Shown here one piece after another: positions 10,176 to 19,549 of a DNA stretch of 64,000 nucleotides; position 1 is the first letter of the stretch, and each line of letters starts with the position of its first letter. Position numbers and translations under genes: made by a program. The notes below the pieces were generated by a model. That model did no database searches, was not told the origin of the DNA, and saw nothing but the letters and a program-made list of their open reading frames with translations. Origin of the DNA: an uncultured Prochlorococcus sp. (GTDB lineage: Bacteria; Cyanobacteriota; Cyanobacteriia; PCC-6307; Cyanobiaceae); assembly GCF_902626525.1 (NCBI RefSeq), contig NZ_CACOFR010000002.1:1-64000 (forward strand). Reading direction: 5' to 3'.

Positions 10176-11137
10176 AGTTGATCCCAGATTTTTTGTGCTT
10201 CATCTAAAAATAGAAAAGAATCAGGTATTCTATTCATTGCTAAACCAGGAACTTTTGGAGTTGGTCCCTGTAATTGTAGAGATGCTAAATGATAAAGCCA
10301 TCTATTTCCTATTCCAGTTTCAAATGAGGTACTTATAGATATTAAAGCTTTTTTATTTTCTAATTCTCTTAAAAGCTTAACTGGATTATTTTCTTGAGAA
10401 GGCCTTCGAATTTGCCAACCCTTCCACTCATCAATCAAATTTGGAAATTTCAAAAGAGATTCGTCTAAGGCTATTGGAATTTTTTTGTTGAGCTCTTTCA
10501 GTCCATCAATATCATCAACACAGAGAGGTTGTTCTAACCAATCTATATTTTTGTTATCTTTCAAAATATCAGCCCATCTATAAGCTATCTCTCTTCCCCA
10601 AGAACCATTTGCATCTATTCTTAACTTAATATTATTGCCTATTTGGCTTAAAATTTCTTCTAAACTTGCTTCTTCTTCATGGTTATTTTTTAATGCTACT
10701 TTCCATTTTATGGTTAATGATTTTCCAATATTAGATTGTCTTTTTTTTATTTTATTTAGATCTGAAATTACATTTTTAGGATTTAAAAGTATTGCTGTAT
10801 TATCAATTTCATCAAAGTAATATTTTTTTTTAAAAATTATTTTTCCATTTATCTCAGCTAATGCAGAATTTATTGCAGATTGAATACATGGGTGAAAAAT
10901 ATTTATTTGCTCAGATAATTTAAATACTTCTACATGCTCAGGGATCATATTTAGTTGTTTTGAACATTTTTTTAAGTCTTTTGAATAAAGTGGTGAAACC
11001 TCTCCAAACCCAATTTTTTTATCATTACTTATTAATTTTATGATCCAACCTGATTTTGTAAGATAAGTGGTTTTAGAATTTTCCACTTTTGTGGACAAAC
11101 TAAAGCAATAAGATTTTTTTTTAAATATTAAGTTCAT
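10172..11137 (-). CDS. menC: o-Succinylbenzoate synthase
   Basis: MenC dehydrates SHCHC to o-succinylbenzoate. It is a member of the enolase superfamily. The 321-residue protein keeps the superfamily residues: lysine in LTIKWKV, metal aspartate in RIDANGSWGRE, metal glutamate in WLEQPL, and the LDES aspartate in IALDESLLK. The N-terminal half is divergent, as is usual for MenC. It overlaps menE and menA by 4 nt on each side. Confidence 0.92.
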   Translation of the reverse strand: MNLIFKKKSYCFSLSTKVENSKTTYLTKSGWIIKLISNDKKIGFGEVSPLYSKDLKKCSKQLNMIPEHVEVFKLSEQINIFHPCIQSAINSALAEINGKIIFKKKYYFDEIDNTAILLNPKNVISDLNKIKKRQSNIGKSLTIKWKVALKNNHEEEASLEEILSQIGNNIKLRIDANGSWGREIAYRWADILKDNKNIDWLEQPLCVDDIDGLKELNKKIPIALDESLLKFPNLIDEWKGWQIRRPSQENNPVKLLRELENKKALISISTSFETGIGNRWLYHLASLQLQGPTPKVPGLAMNRIPDSFLFLDEAQKIWDQL

Positions 11138-12051
11138 TGATTAATCAAATAATTCAAAATTAATCCTGTGATTAAGCCAACTCCATTAAGAGTTTGAAAT
11201 TTTATAGCGATGAATTTGCAATTTTTTATTACAGAAGGTTTGTCATATGAATATCGTAATAAATTTATTAGTCTTATTGCTTGAGGAAAACTAATCAAAT
11301 AAAGGATACAAAAAAATGGAATAAATCCATTAACTATAGTGAAAAGTTGAAAAATATATATTGTAAAAATTATCCAAGGCACAAATTGAGAACCATTTTT
11401 TGCTCCTATGCGAACTAAAGGTGAAATTTTTCCATGTCTTTTATCTTCAATAATTTGATGGAAATGGGAACAAAATAATACTAGAGTTGTTGCTAATGAA
11501 GGCCCTGAACCAAGTAATAAAGAAACTTTCCAAGGAATATCTTCGAAATAAACATTAGAGGGATTTAACGCAATTAAGATTGCAGAGTAAGCAAAAGGTC
11601 CAAATGCGATCCAGCATAATGGTTCTCCTAATCCTTGATAGCCAAATCTAAATGGAGGGCCTTGATATAAATATCCTAAGAAGCAGCAAGCTGCCACCAA
11701 AATCAAAATATTTACGCTTGTTGATAATGAAATAATTGAAATTATTAATAAACCGATAATTAAAGATGTATATGCAATAATTGAAATTATTTTTTTATCT
11801 TTTATGAGATTTACAATGGAATGAAATTTAAATTCATCGATTCCAGTTTCTGCGTCGAATAAATCATTAGTTAGATTTTCCCAAAGTAATATCAATATTG
11901 CAGCTAATGTAAATGCAATTAAATTATATATTCTTACTTTTTCATATTGATTTAGTAAATAAGCCCCTGTGATAAATACCGGAAGTATTGCAACAGAATA
12001 AAGAGGCCATTTTATTGCTTGTCTCCACAATGTTTTTTTATTTTCATCCAT
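11134..12051 (-). CDS. menA: 1,4-dihydroxy-2-naphthoate phytyltransferase
   Basis: MenA attaches the phytyl chain to DHNA, giving demethylphylloquinone for photosystem I. It is a UbiA-type integral membrane prenyltransferase of 305 residues with roughly eight to nine hydrophobic segments. It carries two acidic motifs: NDLFDAETGIDE (about 62-73), and a second around HQIIEDKRHGK. Phytyl rather than solanesyl as the donor is inferred from the cyanobacterial context. It is the first gene of the minus-strand menACE set and is divergent from menF with a 100-nt gap. Confidence 0.94.
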   Translation of the reverse strand: MDENKKTLWRQAIKWPLYSVAILPVFITGAYLLNQYEKVRIYNLIAFTLAAILILLWENLTNDLFDAETGIDEFKFHSIVNLIKDKKIISIIAYTSLIIGLLIISIISLSTSVNILILVAACCFLGYLYQGPPFRFGYQGLGEPLCWIAFGPFAYSAILIALNPSNVYFEDIPWKVSLLLGSGPSLATTLVLFCSHFHQIIEDKRHGKISPLVRIGAKNGSQFVPWIIFTIYIFQLFTIVNGFIPFFCILYLISFPQAIRLINLLRYSYDKPSVIKNCKFIAIKFQTLNGVGLITGLILNYLINQ

Positions 12052-12151
12052 TTTTAATTAACATATAAAATTCCATCATTATTAAATGTAGTTTATAAAT
12101 TGATTTACATTTTTTCTTTATTGCATAATTTTTAGTTATTTTCAATAAGTA

Positions 12152-13564
12152 ATGAAAAATGAATTAAATTTTACAGATTTTTTAAAAGAGATATTTTCTA
12201 CTTTCGATATGAAAGTGGAAAATACTGGATTAGTGAGTATTTGTATTGAGATTCCTTGTGTTGATTTATTTAAAGTATATGAGTTGTTTATCAATAAATA
12301 TCAGTTTTCTTCACTTTGGGAAGAATCTGATGGCATTTCATATATTGCTCTTGAGAAATGTAAATATGTTAATTTGGATGGTCCAAGAAGATTTGAGGTA
12401 GCAAAAGAGTTCAATTCTGAGAATTTTAAAAATTTAATTAACTTAACAAATGAATCACATATTGCCTCACTGTCAAAAATAATTTATTTATTTTCTTTTT
12501 CTGAAAATTTGAATAATAAGAATTTATCTTCAGATGTTCCTAGTTTGGAGGCTATTCTACCAAAAATATTAATTATAAAAAACGATAATAATTGTTGGTT
12601 AAGAATCAATGGTAATGTTGAAGGTAAGTCATCATTAAGAACATTAATTGAAGAAATATGGTTAATTAGAAATCAAATTATTGATTCTGAATCAGAATTA
12701 AAAAAATTATCTAAATTAAAAAATACTCCTAATTTACCAATTATTGAGGATTTCTTAAACTCTTTAGAAACTTCAAAAATAAATTTGAAACATGTAATAA
12801 ATAGAGGGATTCAATTAGTAGAGCAAAGAATCCTAGATAAGATAGTTTTAGCTAATAGGATTAAAATAAAACTTAAAAATAAATTAGATTTAGTAGAGAT
12901 TTTAAAGAGATTAAAAAAGAATCAACCAAATACATGCAGATACGTTTGGAAAAGAAATAGTAAGGATATTTTGTTTGGAGCATCTCCAGAAAAATTATTT
13001 TCTTATACTAAACCTAATTTAACTTTGGAAGCTCTTGCTGGAACCATCTCAACTAATTCAAATCCTAATAATCTCCTTAGAAGTTCAAAAGACTTAAAGG
13101 AACATAACTATGTAATACATTATTTAATTAAATGTTTAGAAGTTTCAAAAATAAAAAACTTTAAAAAAAGTGACATTAAGGTCAATACATTCGGAGATAT
13201 TGCACATTTGCAAACACTCATTTTCTCTAAGGTAGAAAAAATATTCCCCTTTGAATTGCTTAAAAATTTGCATCCATCTCCAGCTGTTTGTGGATACCCA
13301 AAAAATGAAGCATTGGATTGGATAAATACTCTTGAGTCTTTTCCTAGAGGAAATTATGCTTCCCCAATGGGTTGGGTTGATAAATCAGGAAATGCTTCAT
13401 TTCTTTTAGCAATAAGAGGTGCAAGATATCTTGATGAAAATATTGAATTTACTGCCGGTTCAGGTATTGTTTCAGGTTCTGTTTTAGAGAAAGAAATAGA
13501 TGAAATTAAATTAAAATTTGAATCTATTGTAAAACAAATATTTTTCGAAAAAAATCCTAGATAA
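12152..13564 (+). CDS. menF: Isochorismate synthase
   Basis: MenF converts chorismate to isochorismate, the entry step of phylloquinone synthesis. The 470-residue protein has a divergent N-terminal half and a conserved chorismate-binding domain: [43 protein letters not shown] and [10 protein letters not shown] near the C-terminus. These motifs are shared with TrpE, PabB and EntC. The isochorismate assignment rests on the HPSPAVCG-type sequence and on the men neighbours. Its 3' end overlaps convergent gshB by 8 nt. The chorismate supplier aroC lies near the right end of the window. Confidence 0.92.
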   Translation: MKNELNFTDFLKEIFSTFDMKVENTGLVSICIEIPCVDLFKVYELFINKYQFSSLWEESDGISYIALEKCKYVNLDGPRRFEVAKEFNSENFKNLINLTNESHIASLSKIIYLFSFSENLNNKNLSSDVPSLEAILPKILIIKNDNNCWLRINGNVEGKSSLRTLIEEIWLIRNQIIDSESELKKLSKLKNTPNLPIIEDFLNSLETSKINLKHVINRGIQLVEQRILDKIVLANRIKIKLKNKLDLVEILKRLKKNQPNTCRYVWKRNSKDILFGASPEKLFSYTKPNLTLEALAGTISTNSNPNNLLRSSKDLKEHNYVIHYLIKCLEVSKIKNFKKSDIKVNTFGDIAHLQTLIFSKVEKIFPFELLKNLHPSPAVCGYPKNEALDWINTLESFPRGNYASPMGWVDKSGNASFLLAIRGARYLDENIEFTAGSGIVSGSVLEKEIDEIKLKFESIVKQIFFEKNPR

Positions 13565-14480
13565 TTTCCAATAATTTTTCAATAACTTCCTCAGATACAT
13601 TCTTGTTAGATAAATTTTCTATTTCTCTTAAACCTGTTGGACTGGTTACATTAATCTCGCTAAGCATTCCATTTATTACATCAATGCCTACAAAAAATAA
13701 ACCTTCATCTTTGAAGTGTTGAGATAACTCTGAGCATATACTTTTTTCTTTTTCTGTTAATATTGTTGACTCAGCCTTACCTCCCATAGCTAAATTACTC
13801 CTGAAATCGCCTCCTTGAGGAATCCTATTTATAGATCCAATTGCTTCACCATTTACAATAATTATTCGTTTATCACCCTGTATAACTTCAGGAATAAATT
13901 TTTGCATCATAACGGGTAATTCTTCTTGAGAAGTTATTAATTCAATAATTGATTTAATGCCTGGGGAATTTTTATTTAACCTGATAACCCCTTGCCCACC
14001 TTTTCCTCCAAGAGGTTTTATTACTACTTCATTATTTATATTTGCAAAATTAATAAGATCTTTTACCTTACTCGCAACTATTGTTGGTGCCATTAAGTGG
14101 CTATATCTTAAAGCACCTAATTTTTCATTCCATGCCCTTAATGATGAAGGTTTGTTAATTACTTTTACTCCTTTTCTTTCGGCAACTTCTAATAGATGGG
14201 TGGCATATAAATATCCCTCATTTACAGGAGGATCTTTTCTCATCCAAATGCAGTTAAATTCGGCGAGAGGTATGCAATCGTTCTTTTTGAATGAAATCCA
14301 TGGATTTACTTCAACTTTTACGGAAGATGCCCATACTTCATCACCTCTAGCTTCAAGGTCTTGAGGAGTACAACTCCATATTTCAATATTTTTTTTTGAT
14401 GATGCTTGCATCAAAGCAGCAGATGAATCTTTTAAGTGATTTATATTTTTTATTGGATCTATTACGAATAAAAATTTCAT
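13557..14480 (-). CDS. gshB: Glutathione synthetase (prokaryotic ATP-grasp type)
   Basis: GshB joins gamma-glutamylcysteine and glycine with ATP to form glutathione. The 307-residue protein opens with FLFVIDPI and contains [20 protein letters not shown]. It has the ATP-grasp segments [17 protein letters not shown] and [20 protein letters not shown], and ends with [15 protein letters not shown], the usual GshB signature. Glutaredoxin lies 5 nt upstream in the same transcription unit, a functional pairing. The 3' end overlaps menF by 8 nt. Confidence 0.97.
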   Translation of the reverse strand: MKFLFVIDPIKNINHLKDSSAALMQASSKKNIEIWSCTPQDLEARGDEVWASSVKVEVNPWISFKKNDCIPLAEFNCIWMRKDPPVNEGYLYATHLLEVAERKGVKVINKPSSLRAWNEKLGALRYSHLMAPTIVASKVKDLINFANINNEVVIKPLGGKGGQGVIRLNKNSPGIKSIIELITSQEELPVMMQKFIPEVIQGDKRIIIVNGEAIGSINRIPQGGDFRSNLAMGGKAESTILTEKEKSICSELSQHFKDEGLFFVGIDVINGMLSEINVTSPTGLREIENLSNKNVSEEVIEKLLEII

Positions 14481-14485
14481 AAGAT

Positions 14486-14740
14486 CTAGTTTAATAATGC
14501 ATCTAATTTATTTTCATTTTCTAATGTGTACAGATCGTCGCAGCCTCCTATACCCGTATTATCTATAAATATTTGTGGTAATGTTCTTCTACCATCTGCT
14601 CTTTCAGTCATCAATGCTCTTGCATCTTCATCACCATCAATTTTATATTCTGTAAAATTTATATTTTTTTTCTTGAGTAAAGATTTTGCTCGAATACAGA
14701 ATGGGCAATATTGCCAAGTATAAATTTCAACTTTGGACAT
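14486..14740 (-). CDS. grxC: Glutaredoxin 3-type
   Basis: This 84-residue glutaredoxin has a dithiol active site CPFC (C12 and C15), the TLPQIFI cis-proline segment and a [10 protein letters not shown] glutathione-binding loop. It reduces disulfides and glutathionylated proteins at the expense of glutathione, made by the product of the next gene. The two genes are 5 nt apart and presumably form a bicistronic operon, with grxC first. Confidence 0.95.
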   Translation of the reverse strand: MSKVEIYTWQYCPFCIRAKSLLKKKNINFTEYKIDGDEDARALMTERADGRRTLPQIFIDNTGIGGCDDLYTLENENKLDALLN

Positions 14741-14816
14741 TTTTTTAAAATAATACTTAGTTTATACTATTAAACAAAAGTGCTTGTTAGATTATAAATA
14801 ACGAATAAATTCTATT

Positions 14817-15939
14817 TTGATAGATATTACAGATTTCAAAAAAGATCTTTCGGAACTAACTGAGCGCCTGGGTAATGCTCAGGATTGTCTTTGACGTTCC
14901 AAGATTAAAAGCGAAAAGGAGAGAATTGGAGCAAATTTCTGCTCAACCTGAATTTTGGGAGAATCAAGAAGAAGCGAAAAAACAAATGTTAATCCTTGAT
15001 GATGTCAAAGCACAACTCGAATTATTAGATAAATGGAAAACTTTTATTTCTGATGCTAATGCCTCTCTTGAACTTTATTCTTTAGAACCTGAAGAAGAAT
15101 TGATTTTGGAATCCCAACAGGGCTTAAAGAAATTAAGAGAGAATTTAGATAAATGGGAATTTGAAAGATTGTTATGTGGTGAATACGATAAGGAAGGAGC
15201 AGTAGTTTCTATTAACGCAGGTGCGGGAGGAACAGATGCACAAGATTGGGTAGAGATATTATTGAGAATGTATTCAAGATGGGCTGATAATAATCAAATG
15301 GCCCTTTTCATCAATGAATTATCTCAAGGAGAAGAAGCAGGTATTAAAAGTGTAACGTTTGAAATTGATGGAAAATATGCATACGGCTATCTGCAACATG
15401 AAAAAGGCACTCATAGATTAGTGAGAATTTCCCCTTTCAATGCAAATGGTAAAAGACAAACCAGTTTTGCTGGGGTTGAGGTCATGCCAAAATTAGAGGA
15501 TAAGATTCTCCTTGATATACCTGAAAAAGATTTAGAGATTACGACGAGTAGATCCGGAGGAGCTGGAGGACAAAATGTTAATAAAGTAGAAACAGCAGTA
15601 CGAATTGTTCATTTACCTTCGGGGATTTCAGTAAGATGTACCCAAGAAAGATCTCAATTACAAAATAAAGAAAAAGCTATGTTACTTCTTAAGTCTAAAC
15701 TACTTGTTATTGCTAAAGAACAACGAGCTGCAGAAGTCGCTGATATCAAAGGTGATATTGTGGAAGCTGCATGGGGCAATCAAATACGAAATTATGTATT
15801 TCATCCCTATCAAATGGTAAAAGATCTTAGGACTATGCAGGAGACTAACGACTTAGATAGTGTTTTAGATGGTGGACTTGAACCATTTATTCATGAATTA
15901 TTACGCATGAATATTTCTTCTAGCAAATCTACTGAATAA
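14817..15939 (+). CDS. prfB: Peptide chain release factor 2, with programmed +1 frameshift
   Basis: RF2 reads UGA and UAA stop codons. The gene is split. A 25-codon first frame starts at TTG 14817 (peptide [20 protein letters not shown] and a few more residues) and ends at CTT TGA at 14889-14894. Skipping one base there enters the second frame at GAC 14893, giving about 373 residues in total. The second frame contains the GGQ motif within [16 protein letters not shown], and the SPF-type tripeptide region follows [11 protein letters not shown]. An ATG-like start at 14875 in the second frame would remove the first helix and is not the true start. DUF3285 and ybeY follow closely. Confidence 0.95.
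14881..14895 (+). promoter_or_regulatory. prfB programmed +1 frameshift site
   Basis: The slippery CTT followed by TGA and C (14889-14895) is the canonical RF2 autoregulatory site: low RF2 makes the ribosome pause at UGA and slip forward one base. Just upstream is a short AGGA (14881-14884), 4 nt before CTT. This is a weak Shine-Dalgarno-like stimulator compared with the AGGGGG of E. coli. Confidence 0.9.
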
Positions 15940-15942
15940 CTA

Positions 15943-16125
15943 ATGAAAAATAAAAACGAAAATTTAGAAAAAAAAGTTGCTCCACCAAGCTTTATAAAGC
16001 TTGCTATGAGAAATATGGTAAGGAAGGGTTCAAAAAGTATTTCTCATTTTTCAATAACCTTTCTAGTTTTAATTGGGATATTAATACTTGTGGCCACTAT
16101 AGGTAAGCCCAATATTCCAGTATAA
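15943..16125 (+). CDS. Small single-pass membrane protein, DUF3285 family
   Basis: The 60-residue protein has a charged N-terminus, a basic middle (RNMVRKGSKS) and one hydrophobic segment at about 39-55, so it is predicted to be a one-pass membrane protein with the basic side in the cytoplasm. The sequence and its place between prfB and ybeY match the cyanobacterial DUF3285 family. It starts 3 nt after the prfB stop and ends 6 nt before ybeY, so it is almost certainly part of the same operon. Function unknown. Confidence 0.8.
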   Translation: MKNKNENLEKKVAPPSFIKLAMRNMVRKGSKSISHFSITFLVLIGILILVATIGKPNIPV

Positions 16126-16131
16126 GAATTT

Positions 16132-16671
16132 ATGAAAGAAAAAATTATTTCTGAAATAAATTTAGATTTGGTTTTTCAATGTAATGATTTTTCTCAATTT
16201 TTAAATAATTTAAAAGATACTAAAACTAAACTTATTTTTGAAGCTATTTTTTGGGAGAAAGTTTTTTTATCTTGGATAAATACAATATTAAAAAAAAATG
16301 ATTCTGAATTGCCAAATTTTATTTTTGAAAAAAAATCTTTTTCACTAGGCTTACAAATAATATCTAATAAAGAAATTGCATCTATGAACAAGAAGTGGAT
16401 GAAAAAAAATGGTCCAACTGACGTTCTATCTTTTCCAATCACTACTGATGAATCTCTAAATAATTTAGATCATATAGAGTTGGGAGATATATTTATATCA
16501 TTAGAGATGGCAATTGATCAATCTTATGAATATAAACATTCAATCTATAGAGAGATGCTATGGTTATCTAGTCATGGATTTTTACATCTTTTGGGATGGG
16601 AACATAATAATGAACTTGATTTAGAAAATATGTTAAATTTTCAGGAATATTTAATTAGTCAATTAGATTAA
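16132..16671 (+). CDS. ybeY: Endoribonuclease YbeY (rRNA maturation factor)
   Basis: YbeY is a metal-dependent single-strand RNase involved in 16S rRNA 3'-end maturation and late ribosome quality control. The zinc motif lies in [13 protein letters not shown], with H148, H152 and H158. Upstream, [10 protein letters not shown] is the other family signature. At 179 residues it is slightly long, with an AT-driven N-terminal extension. The gene sits between DUF3285 and dgkA with spacings of 6 nt on each side. Confidence 0.95.
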   Translation: MKEKIISEINLDLVFQCNDFSQFLNNLKDTKTKLIFEAIFWEKVFLSWINTILKKNDSELPNFIFEKKSFSLGLQIISNKEIASMNKKWMKKNGPTDVLSFPITTDESLNNLDHIELGDIFISLEMAIDQSYEYKHSIYREMLWLSSHGFLHLLGWEHNNELDLENMLNFQEYLISQLD

Positions 16672-16677
16672 AAATCT

Positions 16678-17088
16678 ATGGAAAAAAAAATAAAATCTTT
16701 AGAAAATAGAAAAGAATCATACAAAACTTCTAAGAATGTATTGATAAGTTTTAAGTATGCTTTCAGTGGAATTAATTATGTATTAAAAACTTCAAGAAAT
16801 TTTAAAATACAATTAATTTTTGCATTTGCAAGTTTAATGATTGGTTTTTTATTGCAAATTAGTCTAAATAATTATGTAATTTTGATTGCCACAATTATGT
16901 CTGTTTTAATATTAGAAATATTAAATACATCTATTGAATCAATAGTTGATTTAGTAGTAAAAAAAGAATTTAGTGGTTTGGCTAAAATTTCAAAAGATAC
17001 TTCTGCAGGAGCAGTATTATTAGCTTCTATTAATTCTGTTATTATTGCTGTATATATCTTTTTTCCTAAAATAAAGTTGTTATTTTAA
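16678..17088 (+). CDS. dgkA: Diacylglycerol kinase-like membrane protein
   Basis: This 136-residue protein has a basic N-terminus, FKYAFSGINYVLKTSRNFKI, and three hydrophobic segments. The motif LEILNTSIESIVDLV, followed by AKISKDTSAGAVLLAS, is diagnostic of the DgkA/undecaprenol kinase family. Related enzymes phosphorylate diacylglycerol or undecaprenol; the lipid substrate cannot be decided from sequence. The ybeY-dgkA pairing is common across bacteria and supports the call. Confidence 0.92.
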   Translation: MEKKIKSLENRKESYKTSKNVLISFKYAFSGINYVLKTSRNFKIQLIFAFASLMIGFLLQISLNNYVILIATIMSVLILEILNTSIESIVDLVVKKEFSGLAKISKDTSAGAVLLASINSVIIAVYIFFPKIKLLF

Positions 17089-17100
17089 ATCTATATAAAT

Positions 17101-17697
17101 ATGTTTCTTGTTATTGATAATTACGATAGTTTTACTTACAACCTTGTTCAATATTTAGGAGAACTATCAGTTGAGCATCAAATAGCTAAAGAATTAATAG
17201 TGAAAAGAAATGATGAAATTTCTCTTGACGAAATTATCAAATTAAATCCTAGTGGGATATTATTATCTCCTGGTCCTGGGAATCCAGATCAATCAGGAAT
17301 TTGTCTGCCGATACTAAAAAAATTATCTAAAAATATTCCGACATTAGGAGTTTGTTTAGGTCATCAAGCTTTAGCACAAGCTTTTGGAGGTAAGGTCGTA
17401 GTTGGAAAAGAACTTATGCATGGAAAGACATCTAAAATTTTCCATAATAAAAAAGGGTTATTTAAAGATATCGAGACTCCATTTGTGGCGACTAGATACC
17501 ATAGTCTTATAGTTGATTCAAATTCTTTACCATCTTGTTTCGAGATAACTGCGACTTTGGAGGACGCAACTATTATGGCCATCTCTCACAAAGAATATAA
17601 ACATTTACATGGGGTACAATTCCATCCAGAAAGTGTCTTGACACAATTTGGTCACAAATTAATTAGTAATTTTCTAAAACTGGCTGAGCAAAAGTAA
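17101..17697 (+). CDS. trpG: Anthranilate/aminodeoxychorismate synthase glutaminase subunit
   Basis: This class I glutamine amidotransferase of 198 residues supplies ammonia to TrpE and possibly PabB. The nucleophile C85 is in LGVCLGHQALAQAFGG. The catalytic His-Glu pair is in GVQFHPESVLT. The oxyanion loop is LLSPGPGNPDQSG. In organisms with few amidotransferases one protein often serves both tryptophan and folate synthesis; the sequence alone does not separate TrpG from PabA. It closes the prfB-ybeY-dgkA run of plus-strand genes. Confidence 0.93.
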   Translation: MFLVIDNYDSFTYNLVQYLGELSVEHQIAKELIVKRNDEISLDEIIKLNPSGILLSPGPGNPDQSGICLPILKKLSKNIPTLGVCLGHQALAQAFGGKVVVGKELMHGKTSKIFHNKKGLFKDIETPFVATRYHSLIVDSNSLPSCFEITATLEDATIMAISHKEYKHLHGVQFHPESVLTQFGHKLISNFLKLAEQK

Positions 17698-17717
17698 AAT
17701 AAAAAAAAATTAATATT

Positions 17718-18443
17718 ATGATTTCTAAAATTAAAGCCATTTTCTTTTTTATATTATTTAGTTCTTTTTTACCTACCTCATTATTGGCAAGGAATTTATT
17801 AATAAAAAGTTTGGGACATAGTAGTTTTTTAATTAATAGTTCAGAAAAATCTATCCTCATAAATCCCTTTAAAGCAATAGGCTGTGCAAGTAATTTAAAG
17901 GAGCCAAAAGAATTGAAAGTAGATTTTATTTTGGCTAGTTCTAGGCTTCTTGATGAGGGCTATAACCCTCATGATCAATTAATGTTTGTTGAGCCTGGAA
18001 TCTATCAATTTGAGGATATTTTATTAAATGGTATTTCTGTTCCGCATGACAGATTAGATGGAAGAAGATTTGGGATGGCAACAGTTTGGAGTTGGGAGCA
18101 AAATAATCTAAAAATTGTTCATATGGGAGGAGCTGCAGGTGATATTGATATTAATAGTCAAATTATTTTGTCTCGCCCAGATATCTTATTTATTTCAATT
18201 GGAGGTGGATTAAAATCTTACGATGGGCAAGAAGCCGCTAGAATCGTTAAAATTTTAAAACCTAATGTAGTTATTCCTGTGCACTTTGAACGAGGCAAAA
18301 AAAAGAAAAAAGATTGTGATTTCTCAAATGCTGATTTGTTTATCGAAAATATGAAAGATTTTAAAGTGAAATATGTAGGAAAAGATTTTCAAATAAAACC
18401 AAAAAGGATAGATCAAAATATTATTTATATTTTCAATGATTAA
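17718..18443 (+). CDS. Exported metallo-beta-lactamase-fold hydrolase (UlaG-like)
   Basis: The 241-residue protein begins with a signal-peptide-like hydrophobic stretch (residues 7-24, ending LLA), so it is probably translocated or membrane-anchored. The body resembles UlaG-type metallo-hydrolases: LGHSSFLINSSEKSILINPF at the start, SVPHDRLDGRRFG, VHMGGAAGDID and VIPVHFERG near the end. The canonical HxHxDH motif is not present; histidines in GHSSF, HMGG and PVHFE could bind metal. Substrate unknown. The 3' end overlaps convergent hisC by 4 nt. Confidence 0.75.
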   Translation: MISKIKAIFFFILFSSFLPTSLLARNLLIKSLGHSSFLINSSEKSILINPFKAIGCASNLKEPKELKVDFILASSRLLDEGYNPHDQLMFVEPGIYQFEDILLNGISVPHDRLDGRRFGMATVWSWEQNNLKIVHMGGAAGDIDINSQIILSRPDILFISIGGGLKSYDGQEAARIVKILKPNVVIPVHFERGKKKKKDCDFSNADLFIENMKDFKVKYVGKDFQIKPKRIDQNIIYIFND

Positions 18444-19549
18444 TTTACCAAATCTAATTGTTTATAATTATTCCAGAAAAATCTCATTTGTTCTTTATTG
18501 CCAATACTAACTCTTATAGAATCTTCAATATCTTTTTTATTTTCCATACTTCTAATTAAAATACCTTTTTCTCTCATCTCTTTTATTAATATTTGAGGCT
18601 TTTTGTTAGGCCAAATTAAGAAATAATTACCACCACTAAAGTGGTTTCTGATTTTTGTTGATTTAAACTTATTAAAAATCCATTCTCTTGCTTTTTTTAC
18701 TTCTAAAACATATTTATCTAAATATGATTTATCACTAAGTGCTGCTAATGCTGCAGTTATAGCAAAGCTATTTACATCATATGGTCCTGTGACTTTATTA
18801 ATGTAGTGAATTAATCTTTTATTGCCAAAAATAAAACCTATTCTTAAGCCAGCTAAACCTGCTGTTTTTGAAAGAGATTGAATTATAATTATGTTTTTAT
18901 TTTTTTCGAAATCTATAGATTCAAGCAGGCTATCTCCATAAAATTTCTCATATAGTTCATCAACTACAATTAATGAATCTAGATTAAGATTAGATAAGTT
19001 AATTATTTCTTTAGCGCTTAAAACAGTTCCAGTTGGATTATTTGGATTGCAAATAAATACTAATTTTGGAGTATATTTTATAATTTTCTCCTTAAAGTCT
19101 TCGATCGGGAATATAAAATTTTTCCCTATGTAAGAACAAGTTATTTTTTTCATTCCTCTCATTGCTGAACAAGGAGAATAGTAACCAAATGTTGGATTTG
19201 TGCTTAGAAATATTTGATTTTTTTCTCCAAAGCAATTAAATATTGCATTTATTGCTCCATCTGCACCATTGAAAATCCCTATTTCATCTTTATTGAATTT
19301 TCTTGAATCTAAATATCTATCACATAAAAATTTTTTTAACAAATTATATTCTGGATAAATTGAAATCTCATCTAATTTTATTGCTTTTAGAGCCTCGAAA
19401 ACTCTTGGACTTGGACCTAATGTATTTTCATTGAAGTCTAAGCGAAGTAAATTTCTTCTATTTTCAAGAGGTGCAGAGTAAGACTGCATATTTATTATTT
19501 CTTCTCTTGGTTTTGGGAAAAGATTATTTAATGGATTAAGATCATTCAT
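18440..19549 (-). CDS. hisC: Histidinol-phosphate aminotransferase-like PLP enzyme
   Basis: The 369-residue fold-type I aminotransferase has LRLDFNENTLGPSPRV at the N-terminus, NPNNPTGTVLS, VVDELYEKF and SLSKTAGLAGLRIGF with the PLP lysine K228. These fit HisC, which transaminates imidazole-acetol phosphate in histidine synthesis. A second HisC-like protein at 33.3-34.4 kb is closer to CobD. HisC is therefore the likely but not exclusive assignment. The start codon shares one base with the argS stop (TAATG), so the genes are translationally coupled. Confidence 0.85.
   Translation of the reverse strand: MNDLNPLNNLFPKPREEIINMQSYSAPLENRRNLLRLDFNENTLGPSPRVFEALKAIKLDEISIYPEYNLLKKFLCDRYLDSRKFNKDEIGIFNGADGAINAIFNCFGEKNQIFLSTNPTFGYYSPCSAMRGMKKITCSYIGKNFIFPIEDFKEKIIKYTPKLVFICNPNNPTGTVLSAKEIINLSNLNLDSLIVVDELYEKFYGDSLLESIDFEKNKNIIIIQSLSKTAGLAGLRIGFIFGNKRLIHYINKVTGPYDVNSFAITAALAALSDKSYLDKYVLEVKKAREWIFNKFKSTKIRNHFSGGNYFLIWPNKKPQILIKEMREKGILIRSMENKKDIEDSIRVSIGNKEQMRFFWNNYKQLDLVN

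Noticed and set aside
14875-14892. prfB starting at 14875 as a normal gene.
   Set aside because: It lacks the first helix, and the true gene has a 25-codon upstream frame joined by the CTT TGA frameshift.
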